This document shows, piece after piece, positions 21,046 through 28,480 of a DNA stretch of 34,193 nt. Origin of the DNA: a virus. A model generated the notes under the pieces. That model saw nothing but the letters and a program-made list of their open reading frames with translations, searched no databases and was not told the DNA's origin. Numbering within the stretch: the stretch's first letter is position 1; every line of letters begins with the position of its first letter. A program made the position numbers and the translations under genes. The DNA lies in the IMG/VR virus record IMGVR_UViG_3300010885_053334, positions 1 to 34,193 of that record, one strand, 5' to 3'.

Positions 21046-23913
21046 ATGCCTACTCTCAACAAACCTCAAGGTACAATGCTCGACGCTGCGGGGACGGTCA
21101 CCCCCAGCGCGCCCGGAACGGCGGCAGTCGGAACTTCAACCCGTTACGCTCGCGAGGATCACGTTCACCCGGCATCGGGTGGCACGGCGGATACTGGGGA
21201 CATCACGTTCTCGGGCACATCGATCATCGGCGTCACGAGTAACACGGAACTCAATAACATCGAACTGCATCCGAACCCGGCTTACGACGGCTACGGACAG
21301 TATGTCGTAATCCGTCCGACGTCGCCGCTGGAAGGAAACCATATTCACATCGACAAGGGCGGCATCAACGCGTCGCTGTTTCTTGGAAGCGACGACCAGT
21401 ATGTAAACCTTGCGTGGGATGGTTCGATTGAACTCGGCGTCCCGGAAACACAGACCACGCAGTCGTACACAATCGAGTCCACAGTAGGCGTCGGCAGTGC
21501 AAGCATGACGCTGGCTAGGGCATCGAACTTGTGGGCGCGCGACCTGACAAACGGATCCACGATCACGCGCGTTTCTCCATCTGGGCCGCCGATCACGATC
21601 AGCACGGCGTCGGTTTACGGCGACTACATCTACCTGACGTTTGCAGCGCCGATTACCGAGGCGCTGACCGCTGACGATTCGGTGTCGTTTACCTATCATC
21701 CTCGCAAAACGTGGAGATTCACGAACGACGGGGAAATGACGTTCCCGGATGGCACGCAGCAATTGACCGCTGCAACGGGTGGCGCGGCGCTAAGTGATGC
21801 AACGCCATCCGCTCTCGGAGTGGCCTCTGCCGGAGTTTCGACCCAAGCGTCGCGCGCTGATCACGTTCACGCCGCCCCTCGCGTCCTTGGGCGCCTTTGG
21901 GACGCTGCGGAATACTACAACGCGGGCGACATAGCCACGTCCGCCGGGATCGCTTACGTTTGCCTTCAAAACGGAACGGTCGGGCCCGCAGTTACCGATA
22001 CAAATTTTTGGGTTGTCGTTAAATCGAACGCGACGCAGCTTCAGGGGCAATCGGTTTCGGATACGGTCCCGGCAACCGGACAAACGCTTGTGTGGGACGG
22101 AACGACGTGGACCCCGGCAACCGGATCAACCGGAGGTGGCGGCGGCGCGAACGGGCTGACATACTATTTGCGCCAAGACGTGGCCGCAGACGCGCCGACG
22201 ACAAATCTCCCCGGCACACCGAAACAGCTTGGCCGCACGGGCTCGGCAACCGGCACGTCGATCACAACTGGCACGCTGACAAATGGCGCGTGGACGTTGA
22301 TGGCTGGCTACGTTTCCGAGCAGACGCCAATTGACCCTGACGTTACTGAATTACCCGCCGGGCTGTGGGATTTCAACGTCTGGGCGTATGGTAACGCAAA
22401 TAGCAACGCTGGAACCGTAATCCGTGCGAAGGTTTACATTTACAACGGCACAAACGCACCAACGCTTATTGGCACCTCTGGCGAGCAGGTGATCAACAAC
22501 GTCTCTGCGCAGTTTTCGCTGTCAGTTCTGATTGCGCAGACTGCCGTGACGCTGTCCACACGGATTTACGTTGAGATCGAGGTTAAAGCCTCGGCAAATA
22601 ATCACACAGCGACGCTTCAGTTTGGTGATGGCACTCCTTCGCACGTTCACACATCGCTTCCACTTGTGGGAGGCACTGGCATCTGGCATTCGGTCGCTGG
22701 TGTGCTGCAATCGCCGGCATCGCTGATTGTAAACGCGGACGTGGACGCTGCTGCGGAAATCTCTGCATCGAAGATTGCTGGGCTCGCTGCGTCTGCAACG
22801 ACAGACACGACCGATGCGTCAAATATCACGACAGGCACGCTCGCAGCGTCGCGAGTGGCAACGCTGAACCAGAATACGACCGGCACGGCAGTAAATGTGA
22901 CTGGCATAGTTGCTGTGGCAAATGGTGGGACTGGAGCAGCAACGGCTCAAGCTGCCATCTCGAACCTCGGCGTTGGCATGCGGATGGTTGAGTCACAGAC
23001 AACGGCCAACATTGTGGGAACCATGAACACTGGCGTATCTCCAAACACGTTTACGGTCGGCTCAGTGGGCGTGTTTGCAACCGATGGATACACTCCAGTG
23101 CTGGGTGACATAATTGCGTTTGCGCTTCAGACCACAACAACGCAAAATGGATTCTGGGAATTAACAACTCTTGGCACTGCGAGTGTTGCTGCTGTTTTTA
23201 CGCGCCCATCTTGGTATACGGGTACGGCTAGAAATGCGATGTACATGACCCGTTTTGGTTCAGCTCAAAACGGTTTTGTTCAGACATTTGTGTCCTCAAC
23301 GGGAACAGGAAACACTGAAATTACTGTTGGAATAACCAACATTTCAATGGTGCGCGTTAATTCAAGAACGTCACCTGCGAGTCTTGGTACAAACTTGTTT
23401 ACTGGATACCAAACCTTTCGGGCAAATGGTGCCAGCGCAAATCAAGCTCCGTTCTTTTTTCAGGGAGGTGTGTTGATGACCACCCCACAGGCGCATGCGG
23501 TTGAATGGGATGGCACAAACGAGTACGTCACAACTGGAGCCACATTTGCTGGCTCAATTGCCACGACTGTGTTGACCGTTACAGGCAGCCCAACCGGTGT
23601 GATTCAGGTTGGCATGCTCATCGCGGGCACAGGAGTCACCGCAGGTACGACCATCACGGCACTGGGCACGGGCACGGGCGGTGCGGGAACCTACACCGTT
23701 TCTGCGGCGCAGACCGTTGCATCCACGACCATCACGGGGCAAACTCGTTGCATTAAAGCCACATTCATCAACGGCGCAGCCGGGGGAACTGGCGCAGTGC
23801 CAGCCACTGCGACATCGGTAGGTCGCCCGGGGCAAATGGCGTTCGATGCAAATTTTATGTACATCTGCACTGCAAATAACACTTGGAAGAAAACCGCTTT
23901 GATCACTGTCTAA
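21046..23913 (+). CDS. Tail fibre protein 3 (955 residues)
   Basis: The largest protein in the window. Two copies of the fibre motif T.YAREDHVHP / SRADHVHAAP lie at about residues 39 and 275. They are followed by a CBM5/12-like module (AAEYYNAGDIATSAGIAYVC then NFWVVV), the TLVWDGTTWTP module, a polyglycine linker and then a beta-rich region of about 200 residues. A repeat-rich shaft has ISASKIAGLAASATTDTTDA and GIVAVANGGTGAATAQAAI, a hallmark of phage fibres. The C-terminal region contains the Thr/Gly-rich GTGVTAGTTITALGTGTGGA stretch common in phage fibres and a final GQMAFDANFMYICTANNTWK domain. Codon choice in the second half differs by eye from the first half, which suggests a mosaic join. 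It is a structural fibre and probable receptor binder. Confidence 0.82.
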   Translation: MPTLNKPQGTMLDAAGTVTPSAPGTAAVGTSTRYAREDHVHPASGGTADTGDITFSGTSIIGVTSNTELNNIELHPNPAYDGYGQYVVIRPTSPLEGNHIHIDKGGINASLFLGSDDQYVNLAWDGSIELGVPETQTTQSYTIESTVGVGSASMTLARASNLWARDLTNGSTITRVSPSGPPITISTASVYGDYIYLTFAAPITEALTADDSVSFTYHPRKTWRFTNDGEMTFPDGTQQLTAATGGAALSDATPSALGVASAGVSTQASRADHVHAAPRVLGRLWDAAEYYNAGDIATSAGIAYVCLQNGTVGPAVTDTNFWVVVKSNATQLQGQSVSDTVPATGQTLVWDGTTWTPATGSTGGGGGANGLTYYLRQDVAADAPTTNLPGTPKQLGRTGSATGTSITTGTLTNGAWTLMAGYVSEQTPIDPDVTELPAGLWDFNVWAYGNANSNAGTVIRAKVYIYNGTNAPTLIGTSGEQVINNVSAQFSLSVLIAQTAVTLSTRIYVEIEVKASANNHTATLQFGDGTPSHVHTSLPLVGGTGIWHSVAGVLQSPASLIVNADVDAAAEISASKIAGLAASATTDTTDASNITTGTLAASRVATLNQNTTGTAVNVTGIVAVANGGTGAATAQAAISNLGVGMRMVESQTTANIVGTMNTGVSPNTFTVGSVGVFATDGYTPVLGDIIAFALQTTTTQNGFWELTTLGTASVAAVFTRPSWYTGTARNAMYMTRFGSAQNGFVQTFVSSTGTGNTEITVGITNISMVRVNSRTSPASLGTNLFTGYQTFRANGASANQAPFFFQGGVLMTTPQAHAVEWDGTNEYVTTGATFAGSIATTVLTVTGSPTGVIQVGMLIAGTGVTAGTTITALGTGTGGAGTYTVSAAQTVASTTITGQTRCIKATFINGAAGGTGAVPATATSVGRPGQMAFDANFMYICTANNTWKKTALITV

Positions 23914-24398
23914 TGAGTTTCCTATCAAAACTGCTTCCCACAATCGGAAACTTGCTGGGCGGGCCGCTGGGCGGAATGGCCGTGTCAGCGGCGGCAGACG
24001 CGCTAGGGATGTCTGAGCCAACTCGCGAAAAGATTGAAGCCGCACTGACCGGCGGGCAGCTAACGCCCGAGCAACTCTCAGCGCTGCAATCTGCTGACAT
24101 GACGCTGAAAGCAAAACTGGCCGAGCTTGGAATCGAAGCGCAGAAGGTCGCCATGATGGATCGGGATTCTGCGCGAAAAATGCAAATCGCGACAGGGTCA
24201 ATGGTCCCGCACGTCATCGCCATTTTGTTTGTCGGATTCTACCTTGTGATTGTTGCGCTCTTATTGGACGGCTCAATGAAATTGTGGGAGAACAGCACAC
24301 TGACGATGATCCTTGGCACTCTCACCTCTGGGGTCGCCATGATTCTAGGCTACTATTTTGGAAGCTCCGCGGTGCAACCCTCGACCGATAAAAAATGA
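23913..24398 (+). CDS. Holin-like protein of the three-TM GTA-holin type
   Basis: A 161-residue protein from ATG 23913 (TAATG overlap). The N-terminal part has a glycine-rich hydrophobic stretch (LGGPLGGMAVSAAADALGM) and then a helix with REKIEAALTGGQLTPEQL, followed by VAMMDRDSARKMQ. Two strong membrane segments follow: VIAILFVGFYLVIVALLL and MILGTLTSGVAMILGYYFG. This order, with the DRDSAR phrase before the membrane segments, is typical of the family of holins with three transmembrane segments found in gene-transfer agents and phages. It would make lesions for the endolysin encoded downstream. Confidence 0.75.
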   Translation: MSFLSKLLPTIGNLLGGPLGGMAVSAAADALGMSEPTREKIEAALTGGQLTPEQLSALQSADMTLKAKLAELGIEAQKVAMMDRDSARKMQIATGSMVPHVIAILFVGFYLVIVALLLDGSMKLWENSTLTMILGTLTSGVAMILGYYFGSSAVQPSTDKK

Positions 24399-24709
24399 AT
24401 CCAGAAGACGACGGGCTCGGGTTGAATTTATCGTTCATGCTGGCCGGCTTGCTGGGCTCGCTGATGATGATGTCCCGGAATGCCAGTCAGTCAGTCGGAC
24501 GCACGCTATTTGCGACAATCGGCGGCGCGGCGAGCGCGAACTACCTGACGCCACTGATTTTAGACATCACAAAATTAGGACATGGTTCCAGTTACTCGCA
24601 CGCAATCGCGTTCCTGCTCGGCTTTGCCGGGCTGAAGGCAATCGACGGAATCACCGCACGTTTTATCTCAACCAATGAACCCGCTAACAGTCGCAAACGC
24701 AGTCGCTAA
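24395..24709 (+). CDS. Small membrane protein, putative holin/antiholin
   Basis: A 104-residue protein from ATGA overlap. It has three probable membrane segments: LSFMLAGLLGSLMMM, TLFATIGGAASANYL and HAIAFLLGFAGL. The N-terminus is acidic (MNPEDDG) and the C-terminus is basic (NSRKRSR), a charge pattern seen in holins. No family is recognised. It lies in a row of four small membrane proteins before the endolysin, so it is probably a holin or its inhibitor. Its last 35 bases overlap the next gene. Confidence 0.65.
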   Translation: MNPEDDGLGLNLSFMLAGLLGSLMMMSRNASQSVGRTLFATIGGAASANYLTPLILDITKLGHGSSYSHAIAFLLGFAGLKAIDGITARFISTNEPANSRKRSR

Positions 24710-25007
24710 CGTCATCGTGGCCGGCGCTGTGATGGACATGGCGATTCGCGTTTTTGGAGACAAAACGCATCGCATCCATCAGCACATTGAGCTGTTCTGG
24801 ATTCGCAAAACCATCTCATCAATCGTGATTTGTGGGGCTGTGCTAAATGTCATCACGCTCTCGACGCCAAGCTGGACCGAATGCCTTTTGAATTTTGGTT
24901 TTGCGGCTAACTATGCCTTCAGCAGTTTTTACGACAGGAGAACTGCAATTCAGAAGCCTGCACCATTGAAACCGGCGCCAAAAAAACGCAGACTGCCACG
25001 CAAATGA
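24675..25007 (+). CDS. Small membrane protein of the lysis cassette
   Basis: A 110-residue protein overlapping the preceding gene by 35 bases. Hydrophobic segments are VANVIVAGAVMDMAI, ISSIVICGAVLNVITL and CLLNFGFAANYAFSSFY. The C-terminal tail is very basic and proline-rich (KPAPLKPAPKKRRLPRK), which would sit in the cytoplasm. No family is recognised. It could be a holin, a holin regulator or a spanin substitute; no lipobox is seen. Confidence 0.6.
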   Translation: MNPLTVANAVANVIVAGAVMDMAIRVFGDKTHRIHQHIELFWIRKTISSIVICGAVLNVITLSTPSWTECLLNFGFAANYAFSSFYDRRTAIQKPAPLKPAPKKRRLPRK

Positions 25008-25183
25008 ACAACCAAGACCACGTTGCTGACATCGTGCAGGTAGGCGCCGCTAACATGGCAGCAATTGTCATTTCATTGACGGACTTTGAAACGGTGGTCC
25101 GCATCTCATCGCTGATTTTGGCTTGCGCCTACACGGTCGTGAAACTCTGGCAAGCACTCAAAGACGAACCGCATGACCACTAA
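25004..25183 (+). CDS. 59-residue single-pass membrane protein of the lysis cassette
   Basis: A small open frame starting in an ATGA overlap with the preceding gene and running 11 bases into the endolysin gene. The sequence begins MNNQDHVADIVQVGAANMAA and ends WQALKDEPHDH. One hydrophobic segment lies at VRISSLILACAYTVVKLW. The tight overlaps on both sides, continuous codon structure and membrane character support a real gene even though it is short. It may be a pinholin-like or regulatory protein; the function is not known. Confidence 0.6.
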   Translation: MNNQDHVADIVQVGAANMAAIVISLTDFETVVRISSLILACAYTVVKLWQALKDEPHDH

Positions 25184-25706
25184 CTTCGACCGCGCACTAA
25201 AATTTGTCCTTGAGCATGAGTGCGTTTTTAAAAAAGGACACTGGGGCGACTTTGATTACGTCGTTTCCGAAAACGAAGAAAACGATCCCGGCGGCGTGAC
25301 GAAATGGGGATTGGATGCTCGGACACACGGCCCGGACGTAGCTGATTTAAAACTGGCGGAAGCGACCGAAATTTACCGACGCGAATACTGGCACAAACAT
25401 CACTGCGAAGAACTAGAGTGGCCGCTGTGCGCAGTCCACTTTGACAACTGTGTTAACATGGGCCCGGGGCAGGCGGTTAAGCTCCTACAACGTGCTGTAG
25501 GTACCAGTGACGATGGAGCTTGGGGACCGCAGACGCGCGCCGCTGTGACCGCGGCATGCAAGGTTCGTTCTGTAAGCGTGGTCGCGCTTCAGGTAGTTGA
25601 AAAGAAGCGCGACTTTTACGAGTCGCTTTGTGAAATCCGCCCCGCGATGGAGCGGTTCAAGCAGGGCTGGCTTAACCGGGCGAACGATTTGCAGGCGATT
25701 TGTTAG
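25173..25706 (+). CDS. Endolysin, GH108 muramidase
   Basis: A 177-residue protein. The N-terminus has the glycoside hydrolase 108 pattern: FVLEHECVF (11-19), in which Glu16 is the probable catalytic acid, then ENDPGGVTKWGLDART in place of the family's DPGG-T-x-GI, then EATEIYRREYWHKHHCEELE. HFDNCVNMGPGQAVKLLQRA and DGAWGPQTRAAV follow, the latter resembling the peptidoglycan-binding segment at the end of this family. It would cut the glycan strands of peptidoglycan after the holins open the membrane. No signal peptide. The end overlaps the minus-strand gene by 35 bases tail to tail. Confidence 0.9.
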   Translation: MTTNFDRALKFVLEHECVFKKGHWGDFDYVVSENEENDPGGVTKWGLDARTHGPDVADLKLAEATEIYRREYWHKHHCEELEWPLCAVHFDNCVNMGPGQAVKLLQRAVGTSDDGAWGPQTRAAVTAACKVRSVSVVALQVVEKKRDFYESLCEIRPAMERFKQGWLNRANDLQAIC

Positions 25707-26187
25707 CCTGCTTCCACGCCTTTATCCGGGCAATCTCGGCCGCTTTGCGCTCCGGGCTATAGTTTGCCCTGTACGCCTTGCTTCGGGCCTTGCAGGCCGC
25801 TTTCTGCTCTTCCGTCAAAGGGTTCTCGGCGTCCCACTTTCTGCGATACGCAATGACGTGCGGGCGTTTGTGACGAGGTATGGCTGGATCGTATTTATAG
25901 CGAGGAGCACGCGGTTTTTTTGGTTTTGCAATGTCGCGCGGGACTTTGATTGCCGAAGGTTTCGGCGCCGGCTTTGGTTTCGGTTCCGGCTTCGGTTTGG
26001 TGAACTTCGGGCGTTTATCCGAAAAACCGTGGGACCCGAATTTTGGACGCTGCATTCCCTGTTTCTGTTCCCACCGCTTCAACGCTTCCCGCATCATTCC
26101 CATCCCACGGGTGCTGATGCCGGCGCACGCTGAATCCATCGGAGCACATCCTTGGAGATGCAGACTGCGTGAGATGTCGCGTCTCAT
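25672..26187 (-). CDS. Very basic protein with proline-lysine linker, unknown function
   Basis: A 171-residue minus-strand protein starting at an ATGA overlap with the helix-turn-helix gene, so the two form one transcript. After a Cys-containing N-terminus and a helix (MMREALKRWEQKQGMQ) comes a Lys/Pro linker (TKPKPEPKPKPAPKP). A basic helical C-terminus follows, with YRRKWDAENPLTEEQK and ARSKAYRANYSPERKAAEIA, rich in Arg, Lys and Ala. The charge suggests DNA or RNA binding. It is not a recognised family; the C-terminal pattern resembles short repeats seen in phage HNH-neighbour proteins, but no His-Asn-His motif is present. It could be a transcriptional partner of the helix-turn-helix protein. 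Confidence 0.6.
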   Translation of the reverse strand: MRRDISRSLHLQGCAPMDSACAGISTRGMGMMREALKRWEQKQGMQRPKFGSHGFSDKRPKFTKPKPEPKPKPAPKPSAIKVPRDIAKPKKPRAPRYKYDPAIPRHKRPHVIAYRRKWDAENPLTEEQKAACKARSKAYRANYSPERKAAEIARIKAWKQANKSPANRSPG

Positions 26188-26447
26188 TTGAGTCCCGCCT
26201 CCTTTGCAAGTGCCACGAGCAGATCCATTTTAGACACAGTGCCGCGCGGCTCATATGTTTCCCGCTGCGCTGCCGGCAATGGCAACCCGGCAGCTAAAAG
26301 TTTGCGACGACCCGCAAGCCACGCAACGCGAGCGGATTCCGCAGAGATTTCAAGCTGTTCGCCGATGTCAGGAAACTGCAAGCCAAGTGACCTAAGCCAA
26401 ACGGCTTGAGCCTGTAAGGCTGTGGGGTAGAGTTTTTTTGATACCAT
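26184..26447 (-). CDS. Helix-turn-helix DNA-binding protein, minus strand
   Basis: An 87-residue protein. Residues 25-49 (FPDIGEQLEISAESARVAWL) form a sigma-factor-region-4-like or response-regulator-like helix-turn-helix, with hydrophobic spacing typical of that fold. The flanks are basic, and a C-terminal helix reads KMDLLVALAKEAGLK. It is the first gene of the only minus-strand transcript in the window and is divergent from the early genes at 26502, so it could regulate them or the late genes. It is not a typical CI- or Cro-like repressor. The function is inferred from the motif only. Confidence 0.65.
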   Translation of the reverse strand: MVSKKLYPTALQAQAVWLRSLGLQFPDIGEQLEISAESARVAWLAGRRKLLAAGLPLPAAQRETYEPRGTVSKMDLLVALAKEAGLK

Positions 26448-26501
26448 AGGGGCGAGCAGTTTAGAGCTTTACAACCTAACGCGGAAAGCTAAAAGTGCGG
26501 C
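26448..26501. other. Divergent intergenic region between minus-strand operon and early genes
   Basis: Fifty-four bases between the helix-turn-helix gene and the early small gene. It must hold the promoter of the minus-strand transcript and part of that of the first early gene. I see no convincing -35/-10 pair; a TTTACA lies at about 26467-26472 on the + strand without a clear -10. Confidence 0.3.
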
Positions 26502-26642
26502 ATGAACCTAACTGACCACTGCCGACGCATCGGCGCTATCCGCACAGACAAAAAAGCCGCAGCGTCCCGCGAAAATGGGAAAAAAGGCGGACGCCCAAAA
26601 GGCTCAAAATCAACGACTTGTAAGAAAAGTGAAGAAAAATGA
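26502..26642 (+). CDS. 46-residue basic protein with KKGGRPKGSKS tail
   Basis: An open frame too short for most gene callers. It starts MNLTDHCRRIGAIRTDKKAA and continues ASRENGKKGGRPKGSKS, ending in CKKSEEK. The phrase A-S-R-x-N-G-K-K-G-G-R-P-K is a recurring signature of small phage and prophage early proteins, and the GGRPKGSK part resembles an AT-hook-like DNA-binding tail. It is probably a minor-groove DNA-binding regulator, or a partial HTH regulator reduced to its tail. The frame is uninterrupted. It lies first on the + strand, divergent from the minus-strand operon. Confidence 0.6.
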   Translation: MNLTDHCRRIGAIRTDKKAAASRENGKKGGRPKGSKSTTCKKSEEK

Positions 26643-26652
26643 AAAAAAAATG

Positions 26653-26680
26653 TTTACACTGAAACCGAACCTGCTAGGTT
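26653..26680 (+). promoter_or_regulatory. Possible sigma70-type promoter for early genes
   Basis: TTTACA (26653-26658), a 16-base spacer, then TAGGTT (26675-26680) preceded by TGC, an extended -10 pattern. It is preceded by an A-run (26642-26650). It would start the transcript for the small early genes from 26717. The -10 match is only moderate, so this is tentative. Confidence 0.35.
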
Positions 26681-26716
26681 TTCTTTCGTCAGCAACAACT
26701 AACTAACACACACAGC

Positions 26717-26953
26717 ATGAAAAACACATACACAGTCACAGTTTCCAAGCCGCTGCCAAGCTTGGCACAAATTGCTAAAGACCTGCTGCCTTTCCAGCTT
26801 AGGACGGGTTTTCCAATCCGCAAAGCGCTCGAAATTTACAAGCGCCCCATGACCTGGGAATTCACCAATCGCCGCGAAGCTCAAAAGTGGGAACGCATGA
26901 TGAACAATGATGGTACTGGTCGCATCGCAACATTTAGCGTTTCAGCTCGTTAA
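26717..26953 (+). CDS. Hypothetical early protein (78 residues)
   Basis: A basic 78-residue protein, beginning MKNTYTVTVSKPLPSLAQIA, with a helix LPFQLRTGFPIRKALEIYKR and a C-terminal beta-like TGRIATFSVSAR. The leader is a CAA/CTAAC-rich stretch (agcaacaactaactaacaca) with no Shine-Dalgarno site. No family recognised. It is the first gene after the putative early promoter. Confidence 0.6.
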   Translation: MKNTYTVTVSKPLPSLAQIAKDLLPFQLRTGFPIRKALEIYKRPMTWEFTNRREAQKWERMMNNDGTGRIATFSVSAR

Positions 26954-26954
26954 C

Positions 26955-27173
26955 ATGGACAAACAGCTACTCTCAAAATCCGCCCGCATTTTTAGCCGCG
27001 AAGGCTATGAAACTCAGACCAACGTTGAGGTCGCAATCTGGGAAGACCAGACACCAGAAGGCAGCGGCGACCACTACATCCGCGTCGGCTCAACCCTACT
27101 CTGGCGCGCAGACGTCATTCACGCCGGCGACCGCATCGAATGCCTTGCATCTGGAATGCTCATCCTACTGTGA
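26955..27173 (+). CDS. Hypothetical early protein (72 residues)
   Basis: A 72-residue protein from ATG 26955, one base after the preceding stop; the longer open frame upstream lies in the previous gene. Beta-rich: TNVEVAIWEDQTPEG, HYIRVGSTLLWRADVIHAGD, IECLASGMLILL. No membrane segment or known motif. The start lies in a run of very short early genes with minimal spacing. Confidence 0.55.
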   Translation: MDKQLLSKSARIFSREGYETQTNVEVAIWEDQTPEGSGDHYIRVGSTLLWRADVIHAGDRIECLASGMLILL

Positions 27174-27175
27174 TT

Positions 27176-27337
27176 ATGCGCGCCATTTCCCTTCTCACCG
27201 GCTTCTCGCTGCTCTCCGCGCTCGACGGCGTGATCCTAGCTACGGGCCGCCTGACCACAGCCGAAGCACTTATTGTCGCCGGTCTGGCGATCGTGAGCAC
27301 AGTCTACATCGTCCGCTCCGCTCAACTCTCTCGCTAA
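27176..27337 (+). CDS. 53-residue membrane protein
   Basis: A small hydrophobic protein from ATG 27176. It contains two probable membrane segments, AISLLTGFSLLSALDGVIL and AEALIVAGLAIVSTVYIV, and ends in a short basic tail (RSAQLSR). Its stop overlaps the next start (TAATG). It is in the early region, away from the lysis cassette, so superinfection exclusion or membrane-associated host takeover is conceivable; this is location-based inference only. Confidence 0.55.
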   Translation: MRAISLLTGFSLLSALDGVILATGRLTTAEALIVAGLAIVSTVYIVRSAQLSR

Positions 27338-28290
27338 TGAACGTCCGACCATCATCATTGCCAAAGCTTGCGCTCTGCGGGCAATTTGAAGGCGCCCCGG
27401 GAAACTCTCCAGCGGCTGCGCGAGGCACTATGCTTGACCGTGTATTTCGACACGTATGGGAAGGCGGAGCATGGCCGACCGACCTACTCCCTGAAGACCG
27501 AGAGGCTGTCGAGTGGGCGGTCGCTGAACTAACAAATCTGCCGGAATTTGATAAGGCGACCACGGACGAGGAGTTTTGCAAAATAGCAATCCCGGCGTTT
27601 GAGCGGCACGGGACAGCCGACGCTGTCAATGTGCTGGGCAATTGGATTGCTGATTTGAAGTCCGGGCAGCTGTACAATTACCGAGAGCAAATGGCTGCCT
27701 ACTGCCTAGGGCTGATGCACACTCACCTTGTGCCAGAGTGGACCGCTCACCTGCTATTCTGCGATCAGCGGCGCGTGGTGACGCATCATTTCACATACAC
27801 CGAAGCGCGCGATTTGGTAAACGCGGTGCTGGAAAACGTCGGCACGGCGCCGCGGCTGAACGATTACTGCGGGTGGTGCAAGCACGCCAGCACCTGCCCG
27901 CCGCGCGTTGCTGCGGCTGAATCGGCGCTGGCGACAACGGACAGGTCGATGCTTGCCATTCTTGAGGATCCAGCGAAACTCGGCGATTTCCTCGACCGCT
28001 GCCGCGTGTTTGATGATTTCCGCGAGCAGGCTGAAAAGCACGCACGCAGGCTGATGGAACAAGGGGAAAACGTGCCGGGCTGGAAGCTCGGGAAGGCCCG
28101 CCGCACTGAAACCGTCGAAGCGCAGGAATTGGTGAACTGGCTCGACCGGCTGAAGCCGGCGGACGTGGTACTGGCACAAGGAGCGCTGTCCGCGAAAAAA
28201 GCGCGCTCGCTGTTTGAAAGTGCCGGCGTGGAATTGCCGGCTGCAATCATCACCACGAAAGAATCCGCACGACCACTCACCAAACTATGA
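27337..28290 (+). CDS. Cas4-like PD-(D/E)XK nuclease with 4Fe-4S cluster
   Basis: A 317-residue protein from ATG 27337 (TAATG overlap). Nuclease core: HGTADAV with Asp95, then IADLKSG with Asp106 and Lys108, then a helix YREQMAAYCLGLM. An iron-sulfur cluster is suggested by Cys14 near the N-terminus and CGWCKHASTCPP (Cys178, Cys181, Cys187), the same one-plus-three arrangement seen in Cas4 and AddB-type nucleases. The C-terminal 100 residues are helical and basic (GWKLGKARRTETVEAQELVN). The next genes encode a RecT-like annealing protein and an SSB-like protein. A likely role is therefore the 5'-3' end-resecting exonuclease of a phage recombination pair. Confidence 0.8.
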   Translation: MNVRPSSLPKLALCGQFEGAPGNSPAAARGTMLDRVFRHVWEGGAWPTDLLPEDREAVEWAVAELTNLPEFDKATTDEEFCKIAIPAFERHGTADAVNVLGNWIADLKSGQLYNYREQMAAYCLGLMHTHLVPEWTAHLLFCDQRRVVTHHFTYTEARDLVNAVLENVGTAPRLNDYCGWCKHASTCPPRVAAAESALATTDRSMLAILEDPAKLGDFLDRCRVFDDFREQAEKHARRLMEQGENVPGWKLGKARRTETVEAQELVNWLDRLKPADVVLAQGALSAKKARSLFESAGVELPAAIITTKESARPLTKL

Positions 28291-28457
28291 GCGACGAACA
28301 GCAGGAAATTTACCGTACAGTTCACCGCGAACTGATTCGCGAACTGCAAGAAATTCAAAAACTGGCATTTACGCTTTCGCTTACAAGCCAACCGAAACCC
28401 GGCTATGAAACAGCATGGGCAGAGGCGATCGAAAAACTTGAGGGGCGCGACTTATAA
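28287..28457 (+). CDS. 56-residue helical protein between nuclease and RecT-like gene
   Basis: A short open frame from ATG 28287, an ATGA overlap with the nuclease gene. The product begins MSDEQQEIYRTVHRELIREL, continues with a helix QEIQKLAFTLSL, and ends WAEAIEKLEGRDL. It is acidic and helical, possibly a coiled coil. No family is recognised. Its overlap with the upstream gene and normal codon look support a real gene. Confidence 0.55.
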   Translation: MSDEQQEIYRTVHRELIRELQEIQKLAFTLSLTSQPKPGYETAWAEAIEKLEGRDL

Positions 28458-28480
28458 ACGCGCACAAACCAACAACTAAA

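Noticed and set aside
25597-26133. Plus-strand frame of 178 residues after the endolysin
   Set aside because: It is antisense to the basic minus-strand protein. The minus pair is supported by its ATGA overlap, lysine/proline linker and helix-turn-helix partner.
26567-26600. Possible frameshift in the A-run of the 46-residue gene
   Set aside because: Recounting gives six A residues, which keeps the SRENG and KKGGRPK parts in one frame. The gene is intact.
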